Shown here one piece after another: positions 11,371-24,400 of a DNA stretch of 64,000 bases (position 1 is the first letter of the stretch; every line of letters begins with the position of its first letter). A program made the position numbers and the translations under genes. The notes below the pieces were generated by a model. That model saw only the letters and a program-made list of their open reading frames with translations. It did no database searches and had not been told where the DNA came from. The DNA comes from Adineta vaga (lineage: Eukaryota > Rotifera): NCBI GenBank assembly GCA_021613535.1, contig CP075495.1, forward strand, positions 9,052,001 through 9,116,000, given 5' to 3'.

Positions 11371-13811
11371 TTGATAATAACAAGATGTTGTTGTTGTTGT
11401 TGTTCTTTTGAAATCATTCTTTTCATCATGGCATTGTCTGTACAATCTGTTACATCATCATTAGAATCTTCTTCACAATCTATGAAACCAGTTTCAGTCT
11501 CTTCCAAACGAAGTGTCAATACAAAATTTGTTGTTGATTGGAATAGTTCAGCAACAACTAAAACAGCAGCAGCAGCAGCAACATCAGTATTAAATCAAAG
11601 CAAAGCAAAGAATGAAAATTTACAAGATGCTTTTCGTCGTTTTCGTGAACAACGAATGGTATGTTTACAATCGTCGAATGAGCGTCCGTAGGCCATCTTT
11701 ACCTGACAGTATTAGCAATTCTTGATTTTCGAACTAATGCTGTATAGTAAGATGACATTTAGTTGCTCTATAGTACAAAGAAGAATTCCCAAGAGCTTCA
11801 CGAAGTATACTTACTTGTATGTATGGAGAGAATTGCTTGCACATTGTGCAGTAGCAATTTGATTGATATGAAGAATACTAAAGAAGTATTGCCTTTTTAT
11901 ATGAAAGGCATTGTTGACCAACAACTATCTTTTCTCTCTCTCTCTCTCTCTCTTTCTTAACGATGAAAAAGGGCGTCATCTAAATGAATTATATATTGAC
12001 GAAGGATTATCGTTGATGGGCACGAGTTTGTCCGCCTCATTTTAACGATTGAATCATTCATGTTCAATCTTTCGATCCTTGGTCTATATATATATATATA
12101 TATCTTTATCTAAATAGAATAAATATAAGCAAATGACACGTGTAATTAGTTTGCCAATTAGGTGATGAACATCTATTTGTATTTACATATCTATACATAG
12201 GGATATCCTGTTGACAAAGATGTCACATCCGTATGTGGAAGGAAGATATTTTATCTTGTAATATTGATTTAAAAGAAAATATGTTATTTTATAATTGATT
12301 AGGATGAAATGCGTCTTCAGCAACGTTTAGAAGCAAGAAAAAAGAAGAAAATTCGACGATCAAATCCTAAACGGATGCGTCGTTTACGATTGAAGTTTCT
12401 TGAACAAGCAAAACGATATTTAGGAATACCATATGCAAAAAAATATTTTGAACCAGGAAGTGAGACATTATTCCAATCGATTTTCTTTTTCAAAACATAA
12501 TTTCAATATATTCATAGCGCCTGAATATGAATCCAGACTATTTTTGGATTGTTGTGGTCTTGTTCGCCGTGTTATGTATGATTTAGCGAAAGATTTTGGA
12601 TTCATGATTGGTCCGTGGAATCAATCATATATGTATGATACATTACCAAAAACAATTACAAATTTGTCTGATGTACAACCCGGTGATTTGGTTTTTATTT
12701 CAGCTACCTATTACAATCCGAAGAGTGAGTAAGTGCAGAATTTATTTTTTTATTATTTAATGAAAATCTTTTCTTTTTGTGTTTCTTTTCAATAGTGAAA
12801 AAACAACGACATGATTTAACACATGTAGAAATCATGTTAGGTGATGGAGAAAAAACAATTGGTGCTCGATGGAATGATGGCAAAGTACAATTTTTTGATA
12901 GCTATAAATTTGTATCAAAAAGTTATCATTCACAAGTTTATACAATTAAATCACTTGATCCATGGTTGAAAGGAATTTGTAAAAGGTAAAATAGATGATG
13001 TAAAGAAAGAGATTATCCAAGAAATCTTTCTATTCTCAACTATTTATCTCTCTCTCTCTCTCTCTAAAAATAGAAATTCTCTTTTAATTTGAGTTCAAAT
13101 TAACATTCCTAATATATCGATGAAAAAACGAGAACTTCTATTACATGTAATTAATGATACATACACATGAGATGTCTTCAGTGAGTTTATTATTAAATTA
13201 CTGTAATGATGTGTAATAGCCGACATAAACATGCAAATAAATTATATCTGTTTCCGTTTATATACAGTAGAAATTTCAAAGTGTTTTCTATGTATTTAAG
13301 TTGTTGTGCTGAACATCCTTGGCGTCAACGACGACGTATGAAAGTGAATAAAAATTCGATATTCTATTCACGTGATCAATCGAATGATAAACAACGTCGC
13401 CATCGTCATCGTCGTCGTTCTTATAGTAAACGAACATCCTGTGGATCGATATCATCAGTCAATTCTTCAACAAAGAAAACAGATAGTCATCGAAAACAAA
13501 GACGACGAAAAACACGTTCAAAATCACAGAAACGTTCTACTTCAGCTAAAGGTTCTCCTGAGAAATCGATTCTTATTCCAAATGATGAACAATTACCACC
13601 ATCATCAACGATCGATATCGAATCGATTAGCGAAGATGATAATGATGATGATGATTCAATTGAAATGATTGGTAATCAACTAACTGGAATGACATGTCAC
13701 GATGATGATCAAGATTTGTGTGATGATTCAGATTCAATGGATGATGCTTTAGATGCTGAACAATATGATGATGATATTGAAACAAGTATTATAACCGCGA
13801 ATGTCCAGTGA
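11371..13811 (+). CDS. NlpC/P60-domain (papain-like cysteine peptidase fold) protein with basic and acidic tail
   Basis: Five exons join in phase: 11371-11658 (a start at 11428 is also possible), 12303-12459, 12518-12724, 12796-12985 and 13268-13811. The central domain has the NlpC/P60 layout: AKRYLGIPY, then LDCCGLVRRVMYD with the presumed nucleophile Cys (near 12550), QPGDLVFIS, and THVEIMLGDG with the presumed catalytic His (near 12820). In bacteria this fold cleaves gamma-D-glutamyl-diaminopimelate or related amide bonds in peptidoglycan. Here the domain sits behind a Lys/Arg-rich N-terminal helix. It is followed by an Arg/Ser-rich then Asp/Glu-rich tail of about 180 residues, so the host has elaborated it. 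No signal peptide is seen. The first intron is unusually long (about 640 bp). The true substrate is unknown; deamidase, acyltransferase or peptidase activity are all possible in this fold. Confidence 0.75.
12085..12103. repeat. (TA)n microsatellite
   Basis: Pure TA dinucleotide run inside the long first intron of the NlpC/P60-domain gene. A CT run lies upstream in the same intron at about 11933-11953. Confidence 0.85.
13047..13065. repeat. (CT)n microsatellite
   Basis: Pure CT run inside the fourth intron of the NlpC/P60-domain gene. Confidence 0.85.
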
Positions 13812-15307
13812 AGAATAAACTTTGTTCTTTTTATTTTTTTCCAAAGATATCAATTGATAAATATAGAATTTGTCATTAAAACGTTTTTTTTGTTCTTATA
13901 TATTCGTTATGATAATCAGAATATTTTATCGACTTTTCTTTTACTTTTAATAATATATACATATATATACAAGTAAATCATATTTCCTCTTAACATATGA
14001 CAATCTGTCGATTGCAATTTATTTTCAATATAATAGAAAAGATAAATTGTATGAAAATATTCTCTGCTTCTTTTTTTCTTCTCTCTTATCAAAGAACGTT
14101 AATTATAAACTTGTGCTGCTATCAAACAAAATGAGAAGTTTTCAAGGTTGATCTATTTTCAATAGATAAAAGGAAGATTCTATTATTAATTAGAATGTTG
14201 TTCACGATTCTTTTTCATCATTTATCTTGATTTCATAGATGATAAATCTTCAACTGTCAGACAATCTTGAAAAAGAGAAAAACAATTTTCTCTCGATTAT
14301 TTATAAGAGCTCTTAGTCCTTCTTGTTTCTTCGATGAATTTTGTCATTGACTTCCCTTGGGATATCTTTGTTATATACTCTCTTTTGTACACGAAATCGA
14401 ATTAGTTCATTTTAGAAAAAAAGAAACCAAAACAAATGTCAAAACGAATTTTGTTTTCTCATACTTCGTCATTCTGATCACATGCTATTGTTTATTTAAG
14501 CTTATGTAAGTGTCACTTTCTATGAAGTTTTCTCTTCTCTCATTCAATTAGAAAAACAAAGAACGTCATTCCATACAGAATACATACATATATATTTATA
14601 ACGATGTGATACAAACATAATCGTCAGGATGCCAGATAGAAATACCAACAATCTAATCAATCTTCTTCGAAGTTGTTTTGTAAGGCTTTATACAATGATA
14701 AAGAATACGACAAAATCTTTTTTTTATCTCTGGTGCATTTATATATACATATATGTAATCAACATACCCGAAAGTAGGCTGACATCTCAGTATTGTTAAC
14801 TGACAAGTACTAACTTATACTACTGTTAGTTTATGATTTTCTGATGAATTGCTAGATCTGTTAGATAAATAAACGAAGTTTTAATAATGATGAAAGTTTA
14901 TACTTAAATAACTTTCTACTGTCGATTTCAACAAACGGAAATGAAAATATAGAAGAAGAAAGAAAAACCTAGTATTTCATCTCTTTTCAACCATTTATAA
15001 TATGAAGAGATATTTACGCTATTTCCTCCTTTTTTTTCCTAATTTAACCTTGAATACAACTAACTTTGTGCGTCCATTGACGTCAGAAAATTTACTACAT
15101 TCCCTATTTAATGCAATGTGAGTTTAGCGCATAATGTAATGTGTGTCTTGTGCAAACAATCCATGACTATTTTATTAGATTATTATGTCAAATTCTTTTA
15201 CCTTTCGTATGAACACCTAACAGAACTTCTTTTTCTTACCTTACGTGTCGACTTATTATTTTTACGTTCAGTATTTTTCTGTTGCAGAGAAAAGAAATAG
15301 AACGACT
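13812..15307. other. intergenic, nothing recognised
   Basis: About 1.5 kb between two co-directional genes. It is AT-rich with scattered stop codons in all frames; small open frames near 15118-15300 look incidental. No RNA gene, repeat family or conserved element was recognised. Confidence 0.5.
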
Positions 15308-16762
15308 ATGTTAACAACAACTGAAACAACACCGGCATCATCACCACCCGTACTTCATCGAACGTCAAGCAAACCGGATTTTGTTTTGTATGTATTTTTG
15401 TTTCCGTCGTACGTTTATTTACGCTGATGCATACTTTTTTATTTTTCATAAAATGACAGTTTTGAGATATAGTAGAAGTCTAAATAGCTTTGACTTTCTG
15501 TTTTGTTTTCCCCTCACGTCACATTCTTAAAACTTATTAAGCTAACTAAAAAACAACTACTTTAGTAAATACTTATTGTAAAGGATCATATGAGATACAA
15601 GTCGCAGCCATTTATCTACTCTCATTGACTTTTTTTTCTTCTTGTCCTCTGACTTCTTCTTGCCTTTCTTTTATTCTTTCATTCCATCAATGAGACACAG
15701 AATCAGACTTTCTTTCTTTTTTCTTTCGGTTTTTTAAATGTATGTTGATGCATACTGTTATTAAAAACACTTACATTTACATATATTTTCTATATAAATT
15801 CAATTGAGATAATATATTTGTACGCATCTGAGTTCTTCAGTTATTGGTTATCACAAACTATCTATCTATGCAAATTTCTAGCAGGTACTTTATGAACATC
15901 GAATAGGCAAACAAAAGATAAATAAATAGATGACAGAGTTTTTTCAAATTAATATTTAACCATTTTATTCTTATTTTAGGAAAAGTAGTTGTGGTGATTT
16001 ACAAAGTCGATTGAAAGTTCGAAAAGTGCTCGGCGTTGGTGATACAACAGGCGCAACATGTAGTTCAAAAATCAGTCAAATTCTTGGACAATCGGATAAT
16101 TTAATCTTTAAATTACCACCAAAACTTGCAACATGGTTACTATTAGTAACAACATTTTTCAGTTGTTTCACTGTGATGGTAATATAACTAAAATGTCATT
16201 TGTAATTAGTTAGATTGAAGAAAAAATATTATATTTACATATATAGGGTCTCCTATGGCCATCTTATTTACATTTTATTTTACCTGGAGGAGTGGAATCA
16301 ACTGTTCATTTAGCTACATCATACGCATGTATGTATAAATTTATTTCATATTCTTTAATATAAATGAAAATTTTAGTTCTGGCAACAGTACTCGGTTTAA
16401 CCCTTCGATCAGGTGATAAAACATCACTTCAACTTGTTCTTTTCTCTCTTGCTCTATTTCATGCATTATCACTTCTAAGTAAGTTTACTTTTATTCATAA
16501 AAAAAACTATTTATTCTATCTTCTGAATTCATTTCTAGTTGCTTTATATTTATTCAAAACAAATGGTACCAAAATCAAATCAATAATCGCAATCATTCTT
16601 CATCTTATTTGTCTATTTATTAATGGACATTTCTATCATTCTGTCAATCGAACAATTTCACCAATAGCACGTCATCATAGACTAAGATCATATTTTAATT
16701 CAATGATCTCATTTCCAACGCAAGCTATAGCTGATTCTAATGGAGGACATGAATCTTCTTAA
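15308..16762 (+). CDS. TP53I11: TP53I11 (p53-inducible protein 11)-like multi-pass membrane protein
   Basis: Five exons with consistent phases: 15308-15387, 15980-16178, 16247-16328, 16377-16478 and 16539-16762, giving 228 residues. The cytosolic N-terminus carries the family hallmark RKVLGVGD followed by SSKISQILGQ (residues about 40-63), closely matching vertebrate TP53I11. Four hydrophobic segments follow: about 80-100 (TWLLLVTTFFSCFTVMGLLW), then LATVLGL, LQLVLFSLALFHALSLLIALYLF and SIIAIILHLICLF. In vertebrates the protein is p53-induced, linked to apoptosis or adhesion, and membrane located; its biochemical role is unclear. The length is close to the vertebrate protein (about 190) plus a longer N-terminus and tail. 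An AATAAA lies about 15 bp after the stop. Confidence 0.8.
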
Positions 16763-18043
16763 AAAGAAAATCTCAATAAATATACATATTTTTGCTTGAA
16801 ATATCATTTCTACGTGACATCTACTAAAGTTTGTAACCATCATGAAGATAAAGAGTGATACTTTTCTTTTGCTTCCTTCCTTCCTTCTTTCTTCTTCATT
16901 TCTTTTTTGATACAAGACAAGACTTCACAAAATTCTATTACATAAATGCGAATGCTTGAGACAAAAAGACGTATTATATTGAGATTGACAGGAAGCTGTA
17001 ATAGACTATAGAAGCACTTGAACTGATGTAGAAAACACGCTATTTTGAATCAGAAATATGATTTCTACAGTTTAATTGAATTTTATAAGCTTAATTTGTT
17101 TTTCATTCCTCGTGTATTTTCACGGGAGTAATCTTTTCACTTCTGAGACAAGAGAATCTTTGTTTTTTAATAATATAATGTAGTGCGTCCTACGAGTAAA
17201 ACAACATATATTTTCAGCATTACAATTTTTCCTCTCCAGAGATTTATTTGGAGAAACTCGTGTAACATTTGTTTGAACAGAATCTATTCGATCAAAATTA
17301 TGGAAGGATTTTCTCATCAAATGTATATTATTATTTTATAATTGTCCTTATAAAATACAGAATAACAAAGCCTATTCTAATGATCAATCTCAATACGGAA
17401 CATCTTGAGGTAAATAAAAACACTTGAACGAAAACATCCCTTCAATATTATATATATATATGTATCGCATTGTCACAAGATGCTTCGTATCTGTGAAATG
17501 ATTTCTGTCATAAATATTTTTATTATATTTAAAATCAACGATGATTTATGTTACTTGCGTTGATATATAAGTAGCCTAAATAGTAATGTTGAAAGAAATG
17601 TCAGTAGATTATTTACGCAAATTTCGGCTGATTTATATATCTAACTGATTAGTCGACCTACTGATAATCTCTTGATGGAATCGATAATTTCCATATGTAT
17701 CATTGATGATAAACTTAATAAACAAAAAGAATGAATTTTATTCAAACGATTCATTTGAATCGTGCGCAAATATTTATTTATTTATACATAAACGTTAACG
17801 TACAAGAAGAATCCAACAAGCACACATAAAGGATCTAGGAAATACATCAAATCATAAAAGTTAATTTTTCAATCATGTGATTATATGAGCACAAGTCTTA
17901 AAAACAAAACAATATAATCAGGCACAACAATGAAATCATAAATGAAATAAGACATAAACGAAAAATTGTCTCTAACAAAAATCTACTAAGAAACGTTTCA
18001 TACGAGCACAACAATAAACGGATAAAAACAACGAAATTGTCTG
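16763..18043. other. convergent 3' intergenic region
   Basis: About 1.3 kb between convergent genes, AT-rich with no supported gene. Short minus-strand frames at 16709-16915 and 17120-17320 have no domain or splice support. An AATAAA near 16774 fits the polyadenylation signal of the upstream gene. Confidence 0.5.
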
Positions 18044-20888
18044 TTAATCATTAAAATTAACAAGATATTTAATAGATATTTGAGAATTATTTGATGAATT
18101 TTGAAGATAAGATGTACGTATTTTCCAATTTAATAATGACATGTCAGAAAAATGACTAGTTGCTAATGAATAAATCGATGAAGTATCTTCTTGAACATTT
18201 CGTCGTTCAATTAACGATGTTAAAGAAAGTTCAATAGAACCAAGAAGACCTAGAATTAATTAATAAATCAATAGTTAAGTCCATTTAGAAATGCTTACGA
18301 TCGGTTGTATATTTCGATCGATTATAAATCGAACATTTAATTATATCATTGTGAATATCGCAGATAAAGAATCGAAATGAAACATGCCATTGTATATTTG
18401 AAGTATCACAAAGAACAGGTGTTGTTTGACGTTGATAATTATTCATTTCGATTATACAATATGGATTACTACCTAGAATGATTTTCATTAATTATAAACA
18501 CTCTAATGTCAATGCAGTTCCTTAATATCTTTTATATGATCATTTTAAATAGTATCTGTTTCAGACAATCTGCGCATTTAAGCGTGCAAGTATTTCTTAA
18601 TGTATGAACTAACATGAGACTATGCCAATATCGGAACTCTGCTGCTCACTAAACATATAGTTTCACATCTTTTTGAAATTAATTTCAAATCAAAGTAAAA
18701 TTTTTCTATCGTATAGATATGGATTCTAATACGAACCATTCTTTTGTACAGGTGTTAAAGGTAAATGCATTGCATTAATTTCTCGAATGAATACTTTTCC
18801 AATTGGACGACAACTATCAAGATTTAAATCTAAATATATCAATCAAGATAGTGTAAAATAAGAGTTGTACAATTACTAAATTCTGGTGCACGAAACATTG
18901 AAGTAATAAAATGTCGTTGACGACAGATATGAATTGCATCATTAATACTTTTTGTCCATAAAAATCTACATGGAAGAAAACTGATGACACAGATGATTGT
19001 CTTAAAATTGTATTGACCTTTCATTGATATTGCTAGCGAAAAGAGTTATTTGTCGTCCACGATAATCAAATTGAAAACCAGTTGAATCATCTTCAAGAAA
19101 TCGTACATTTCGCATTTCATGTAACATGAGTGGCTAAATATCATTTTTTTCCGAAATAAAATCTTTTACTTTTCTTCACAAAATTTACTTGTTTATAGAC
19201 AATCAAATAAAGATGATCTGCATCTGGTGAATCAAACCAATCAATATTTGATTGTTTCGATGATGTTCTAGGAAACAATTGTTGTTGTTCTCGTCGATGA
19301 TTAAACATCGTTCGATTGATAATTTGTAAAACTTTCGTAAATAGTGGTCGTTTTAGACGAGTTAATAAAATGAAATCATTAAATAACATTGCATAGAGTA
19401 GATGACTTGTTGATTTTGACTACAAAGAAAATAAACTAGAGAAGATACAATGAATAATCGTAACAGTACCAAACGTAAAGGATTATAATGAATTAATTTT
19501 CTTTGATCACCAAAATGTGTTAATGAATTAAATATAATTGTCTAAATGATGAATGAAAATATATTCGTTAATCTATGAAGATCATTTCTCCATTCATACT
19601 TCATTGATCTTCGAACAATCGACATGTTTTTGTAACCATTCGAATTTCGTTCGATTGATTTCTTCATCAATAGCATTATTGATTGTTTCACGTAATTCAT
19701 TCGCTTTTTCTAATGAATCATTCAATTCATTAAAATCCGAACTATCATTCGACGTATTCTTTATAATCTAGATGCAAAACTAAGAAGTTCTCTTTTGTTT
19801 TTGTTTTTATCACATATATTACTTGATCGATCAAAACTGGATACTTCGCAATTCGTTGTAATGGTAATGTTAAAATATTTGCATCACCCATAGTACCAAT
19901 ACCATAAGTTTGTCCTTTCGTTTTCTACTAGGCAGAAGAAAGTATCAATCAAAGATAACGATCGACTGATATTACCTGCATAAAATTACGAAATTTTGAA
20001 GAAAGACAAAGTTGTTCACGAAAACATTTCATTGCAGTTGGATGAAAACGAAAATAAACTTCATATTCAGCAATTAAATCAGGAATCTATTTGTTTGACA
20101 GAAAAAGAAAGGATTTTGTTTTTGAATAAGAATCAATTGTTACTTACAGATTCGCACAAAATTTTTCCAATAGATATTTGTTCACCATCTGTCTTCAACG
20201 TAGTTATTAATGTGCTGTAGAAAAAGATACGGAATGTATTAGATTGAATTTGTTGTATTACGTTTTACTTTGCAAGCTTTTCATGACTACGTGTTAAACT
20301 TGGCCAATTAAGAAAAAGACCATCAATATGAGATGATGATAAAATATTATTTTCTAACATTGGTGTTATATAAGTCTAAAAGAAGAATATAAATCATCTT
20401 ATATTTGCAATGTTTTGAGCAAAACATGTAGCTCTTTGTCAACATTGTGTTATGAATGATTATTTACTTTTAAAATATTTTTCATATCATATACAAATCG
20501 TTGTTCGGATGAAATCAATTCCATTATAGCAATATTTTTTGGTGTCATATTTACGAGATTTTTCAATGATGCAGAAGACATATTTTGTGTGATATTAGTA
20601 TTATTCATCATCAATTGTTCTCGTTCAATTGATTCTGTTTCAATCATATCAACTGAAGTTTCTTCTATATTACGAAAAAATGCATTTGAGATAATAATAA
20701 ACTGAAAAGTTTTTATGTTTAAATTTACTTCTAAAAACATATTCTTGACTAATATAATGTATATTAAATCGACGATATAATATTGATGTTGTAGAATTTC
20801 GATTAAATGTTGTTAAATCATCACATAGAGTTTCGTCATTCAGTATTGATTGATACGAACGTGATGAAAGACGTGTGGATATCATCAT
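18044..20888 (-). CDS. intersectin-like RhoGEF with DH-PH-C2 only
   Basis: A guanine-nucleotide exchange factor for Rho-family GTPases. Minus-strand exons traced in phase include 20888-20729, 20664-20468, 20375-20269, 20214-20148, 20086-19976 and 19924-19823; further exons run down to the stop at 18046-18044. The DH (Dbl homology) domain begins at IMELISSEQRFVYDM (CR1) and has the hallmark helix LPLQRIAKYPVLI (CR3, near 19845-19890). A PH domain follows (LLYAMLFNDFILLTRLKRPLF, then a helix with CRFLWTKSINDAI). The C-terminus is a C2 domain (IGKVFIREINAMHLP, SNPYCIIEM, WHVSFRFFICD). DH-PH-C2 in this order is the C-terminal half of intersectin. Its usual EH and SH3 domains are absent, and only about 550 bp separate this start from the divergent USP34 gene. 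It could be a distinct short paralogue rather than true ITSN. Confidence 0.78.
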
Positions 20889-21442
20889 CGTTGTAAAAAG
20901 ATATTTTGTCGTTGAAACAAACTTTCAAATTCTCATTTAAGTCGCGCTTATAGATGTCGCTCATTCTATTCATTTAAGATATTTTGATGGTTTTCATATA
21001 TCATATTAAAGAAAGACAAATAATATAAATTCAGATTTTATCAGAAAAAAAGCAATTTCAGAAAATCCAACTGTCCTCAATGACCAACAAATTTCATTGG
21101 TTAATTTATTACAAATCAAAATTCAGATTTCTTATTATATAGTTTACCGTTTATTTTCAGATAACGTTGTTCAATTTTGAGTTTCTTTGTCTACTAGACA
21201 AACAAATGCCGTCAAGTTGGTGATGGTGACAATTTCCGAAATAGTATAGTTTGATTTTGATTTTCAGTCCAGATTGATTCTCTTTCGGTCATTTTATATC
21301 TATCGAATCATATCAGTATTGACAGAATGCAGCTAACATTCCAGAAGTTAACTGTCATTTGACTATTTGCATCTTCCAATTCGAGAAAGTTCTCATATGA
21401 TTTATATATTTTTAGATTTAGTTGCGGTTTGAGTTCATATCA
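20889..21442. promoter_or_regulatory. head-to-head intergenic region RhoGEF / USP34
   Basis: About 550 bp between two divergent start codons. No coding potential; it probably serves as promoter for both genes. No specific motif is claimed. Confidence 0.4.
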
Positions 21443-24400
21443 ATGCAACCACCATGTGCTCTATGCAGCACATTAGTACCAATATTAGAAAAATGTAAAT
21501 GAATATAATTATATAAAATTCCCAGTAGAAAATTCGTTTTATATTTAGATTCTTCATTGGAATTAATTGAAGCCATTGATCTTCAAAAGGATGATATTTG
21601 CACATTTGTTTCATTTGTTACAAACTGGCCTCAAACGTAAGTTATTTATCATGGAAAGTTTCTTTATCAAATCGTTTAGTTAAATCACAAATAGATCTTT
21701 TTCAAAAACGAAACTTAAAAGACTCTACTTGCATAGGTTTTGACAGAGTAACATGAGTTGTAGCAACTATCCGTCTTACATACTTGAAATTCTTGCGCAA
21801 TACCAATACGAAAGCAATAGAGATCTCTGAAAATAAATCGTGAGTGCATAAAATGATGGGCAAGTTGTTTTTCTATACATTTTGAATTCCTTTCAATTTT
21901 CATCAAATCGATTTTTTTTCAATATATTTTTTCTTCTAGACGATGTGCATGTTTATGTCGTGATGCGACAACAATTGAACGTTTTTCCTCTCTTGTTGAA
22001 TGGTTACTTCTCTATATAATAAATCTATTGCAAACATTTACCATATCTGATAATCCATCTGATGATGATTTTCTTAATCAATCAAATGAATCCGATCCAT
22101 CTTCACAAATATGTAGTATTTTAACCACAACAGATCAAGAACAACAACGTCAATATCGTCAATGGTCATTAGAAGAAAAAGAACGTCTCTTATTATGTGT
22201 AGCTCGTTGTTTTACATTAAATTTACCTATATATACAGCTGCACATCGTAATCCATCATTAGCACATCATGTTGCTTATTATCAAATGCAACATGCATCA
22301 CCAGATTTCAAAACATTTCTATCATCATATTGTCATTTAAATTTATCATCAAATAATGCCAATGGAAATAATGATTCTCATCATGTCTCACTCTATTTAT
22401 ATAGACATATATGTTCATTTTGTGAAAATCGTGGTCTCATTGTTATACGACAAGTATTTGAATCAGCAAAAAATACTCGAATGTTACCATTGTCAATAGC
22501 ACATGCATTATTTGTTATTTTAACAAATTTACGTCATCATTTAAATATAGGTATGATATACGATAAATTATCTTTGTCCTATAATAAAAAATGTTTACAT
22601 ACTGAAAAACCTATCAGAATAACAACCGAAACATAGGTAAATAACGTTCTAGACCTTGAGTTTGTTAGGAAATAACCTTCAAAAACATGGTAACTGATAA
22701 AGCATAGTTAAAAGTACATTGAGAATATGTTTTATCGATGGACATTCACTAATTTGCGAGTATGAATTATCAGAAAATTAAACTCTTCTCTTTGCTTATG
22801 TTCATTAGATATTATCAAAAACTTTCTCCTACCAATTCGACCACATGCCATACGTTATATGTGTTTATTATCTGATAATGAATTACGATTATGTGGACAA
22901 AAAAATACCAATGATCTGTTATACGCATCATTAAAAGATTTATTTCTAACAACAACATTTCGTCAACGTTCAACTTCATCCAATAGTGTTCTATCACCAT
23001 ACAATACTAAACATCATCATACAATACAATTTCAACGTTATCATTTTGATCGTTTAATGCTAACATTAGCATTAAAGTATTTAACATGTTCAACATTAAC
23101 TATACGTCTAACTGGTTTATCACATATTACTAATCAAATACAACAATGTCTTGATTATACTCAATATCGTCGTCATCAATCGATGGCAGCGGCAGCCGCT
23201 GCAGTAGCATCTTGTTGTTCACATAATAATACAACTACACAAGAAATCTTTACAGTTAGTGAATCTGATGGTGAAGATGAAACAACACAAAAATTAACGA
23301 ATGATCCATCATCTTCATCAGCTAGTTCAGGAGATGAAAATGATGAATATTCGACAACAAATCATCATGAACGTAAATTATGCAATTGGATTATTGAAAA
23401 TAAAATAATTGATTATCTCTTTGGACCAAATTTACATACTGAATTATTGAAACAATGTTTAACTATATTAATCTTTTTAGCATCAAATAATCGTCTTACT
23501 GTTGAACATATTGATTTAATCTGGTCATGTGTATCATTAACACATTGTAGTCGACACATTTTGGATTTATTAATGAATTTAGGACAAAAAAATTTAAATA
23601 TTCATCTACTTAATCATTTATTACAATTGATTGGTCGAAGTGATCGATCACAATATACAGAATCCACATTAACATTAATAAGTATATTAACGAAATCTTA
23701 TTGGAGTCAATTGATTCGTTCGTCGAATACAATGATTCAAAATAAGAAACAACAAGAATTGGTTCTAAAACAAAAATTTCATCAAAGAAATTCATTAAAT
23801 ATGCAAAATATTCTTCGACAACAGAAAACGTTAAAACGACAACAATTATCACCATTGAAAAGACTTGATAGAAATAAAAATGTGGCTATGATTCGACAAC
23901 GAGGTTGGAAGAGAACAAGCAGATTGGTTTTTCTAAAAAGTAATTCTTTTCAATATTTTTATTTAGCTCGAATGCAACATAAAAATACACCACATTTAAT
24001 TCGTCAAACATCTCCTTCATCGCCGCCAACGATGTCTCGTCCTATATCTGGAAAAAAATCAGGAGCACAACAACAACCTGCAAAGATTGCTGGTATTGAT
24101 GAAGATTCAGTTGAAGAAGTGATCATTGTTGAATCACCTCAACAGCAACAACCGTTAACGGAACAGAATGTTTCAAAATTGATGGCAAATAAATGTAAAG
24201 AATTTCCTTCACAAAATCTTCTGAAACCAAATCCATCATCGGCATATGTTCTACGTCCAGAGAAGAAGAATGATGATTCAACAAATGCAAATGTTGCGAC
24301 GGATGAATGGACTGATGATGAAGATGATGAAGATGAAGATGAAAATAACGATGAACATATGCATAATAGTGCAGTCGTTGCACGACGAACAGCACCATTC

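Noticed and set aside
17120-17320. Minus-strand 66-codon frame in the 16.8-18.0 kb gap
   Set aside because: No conserved motif, no neighbouring exons in phase and composition like the surrounding noncoding DNA.
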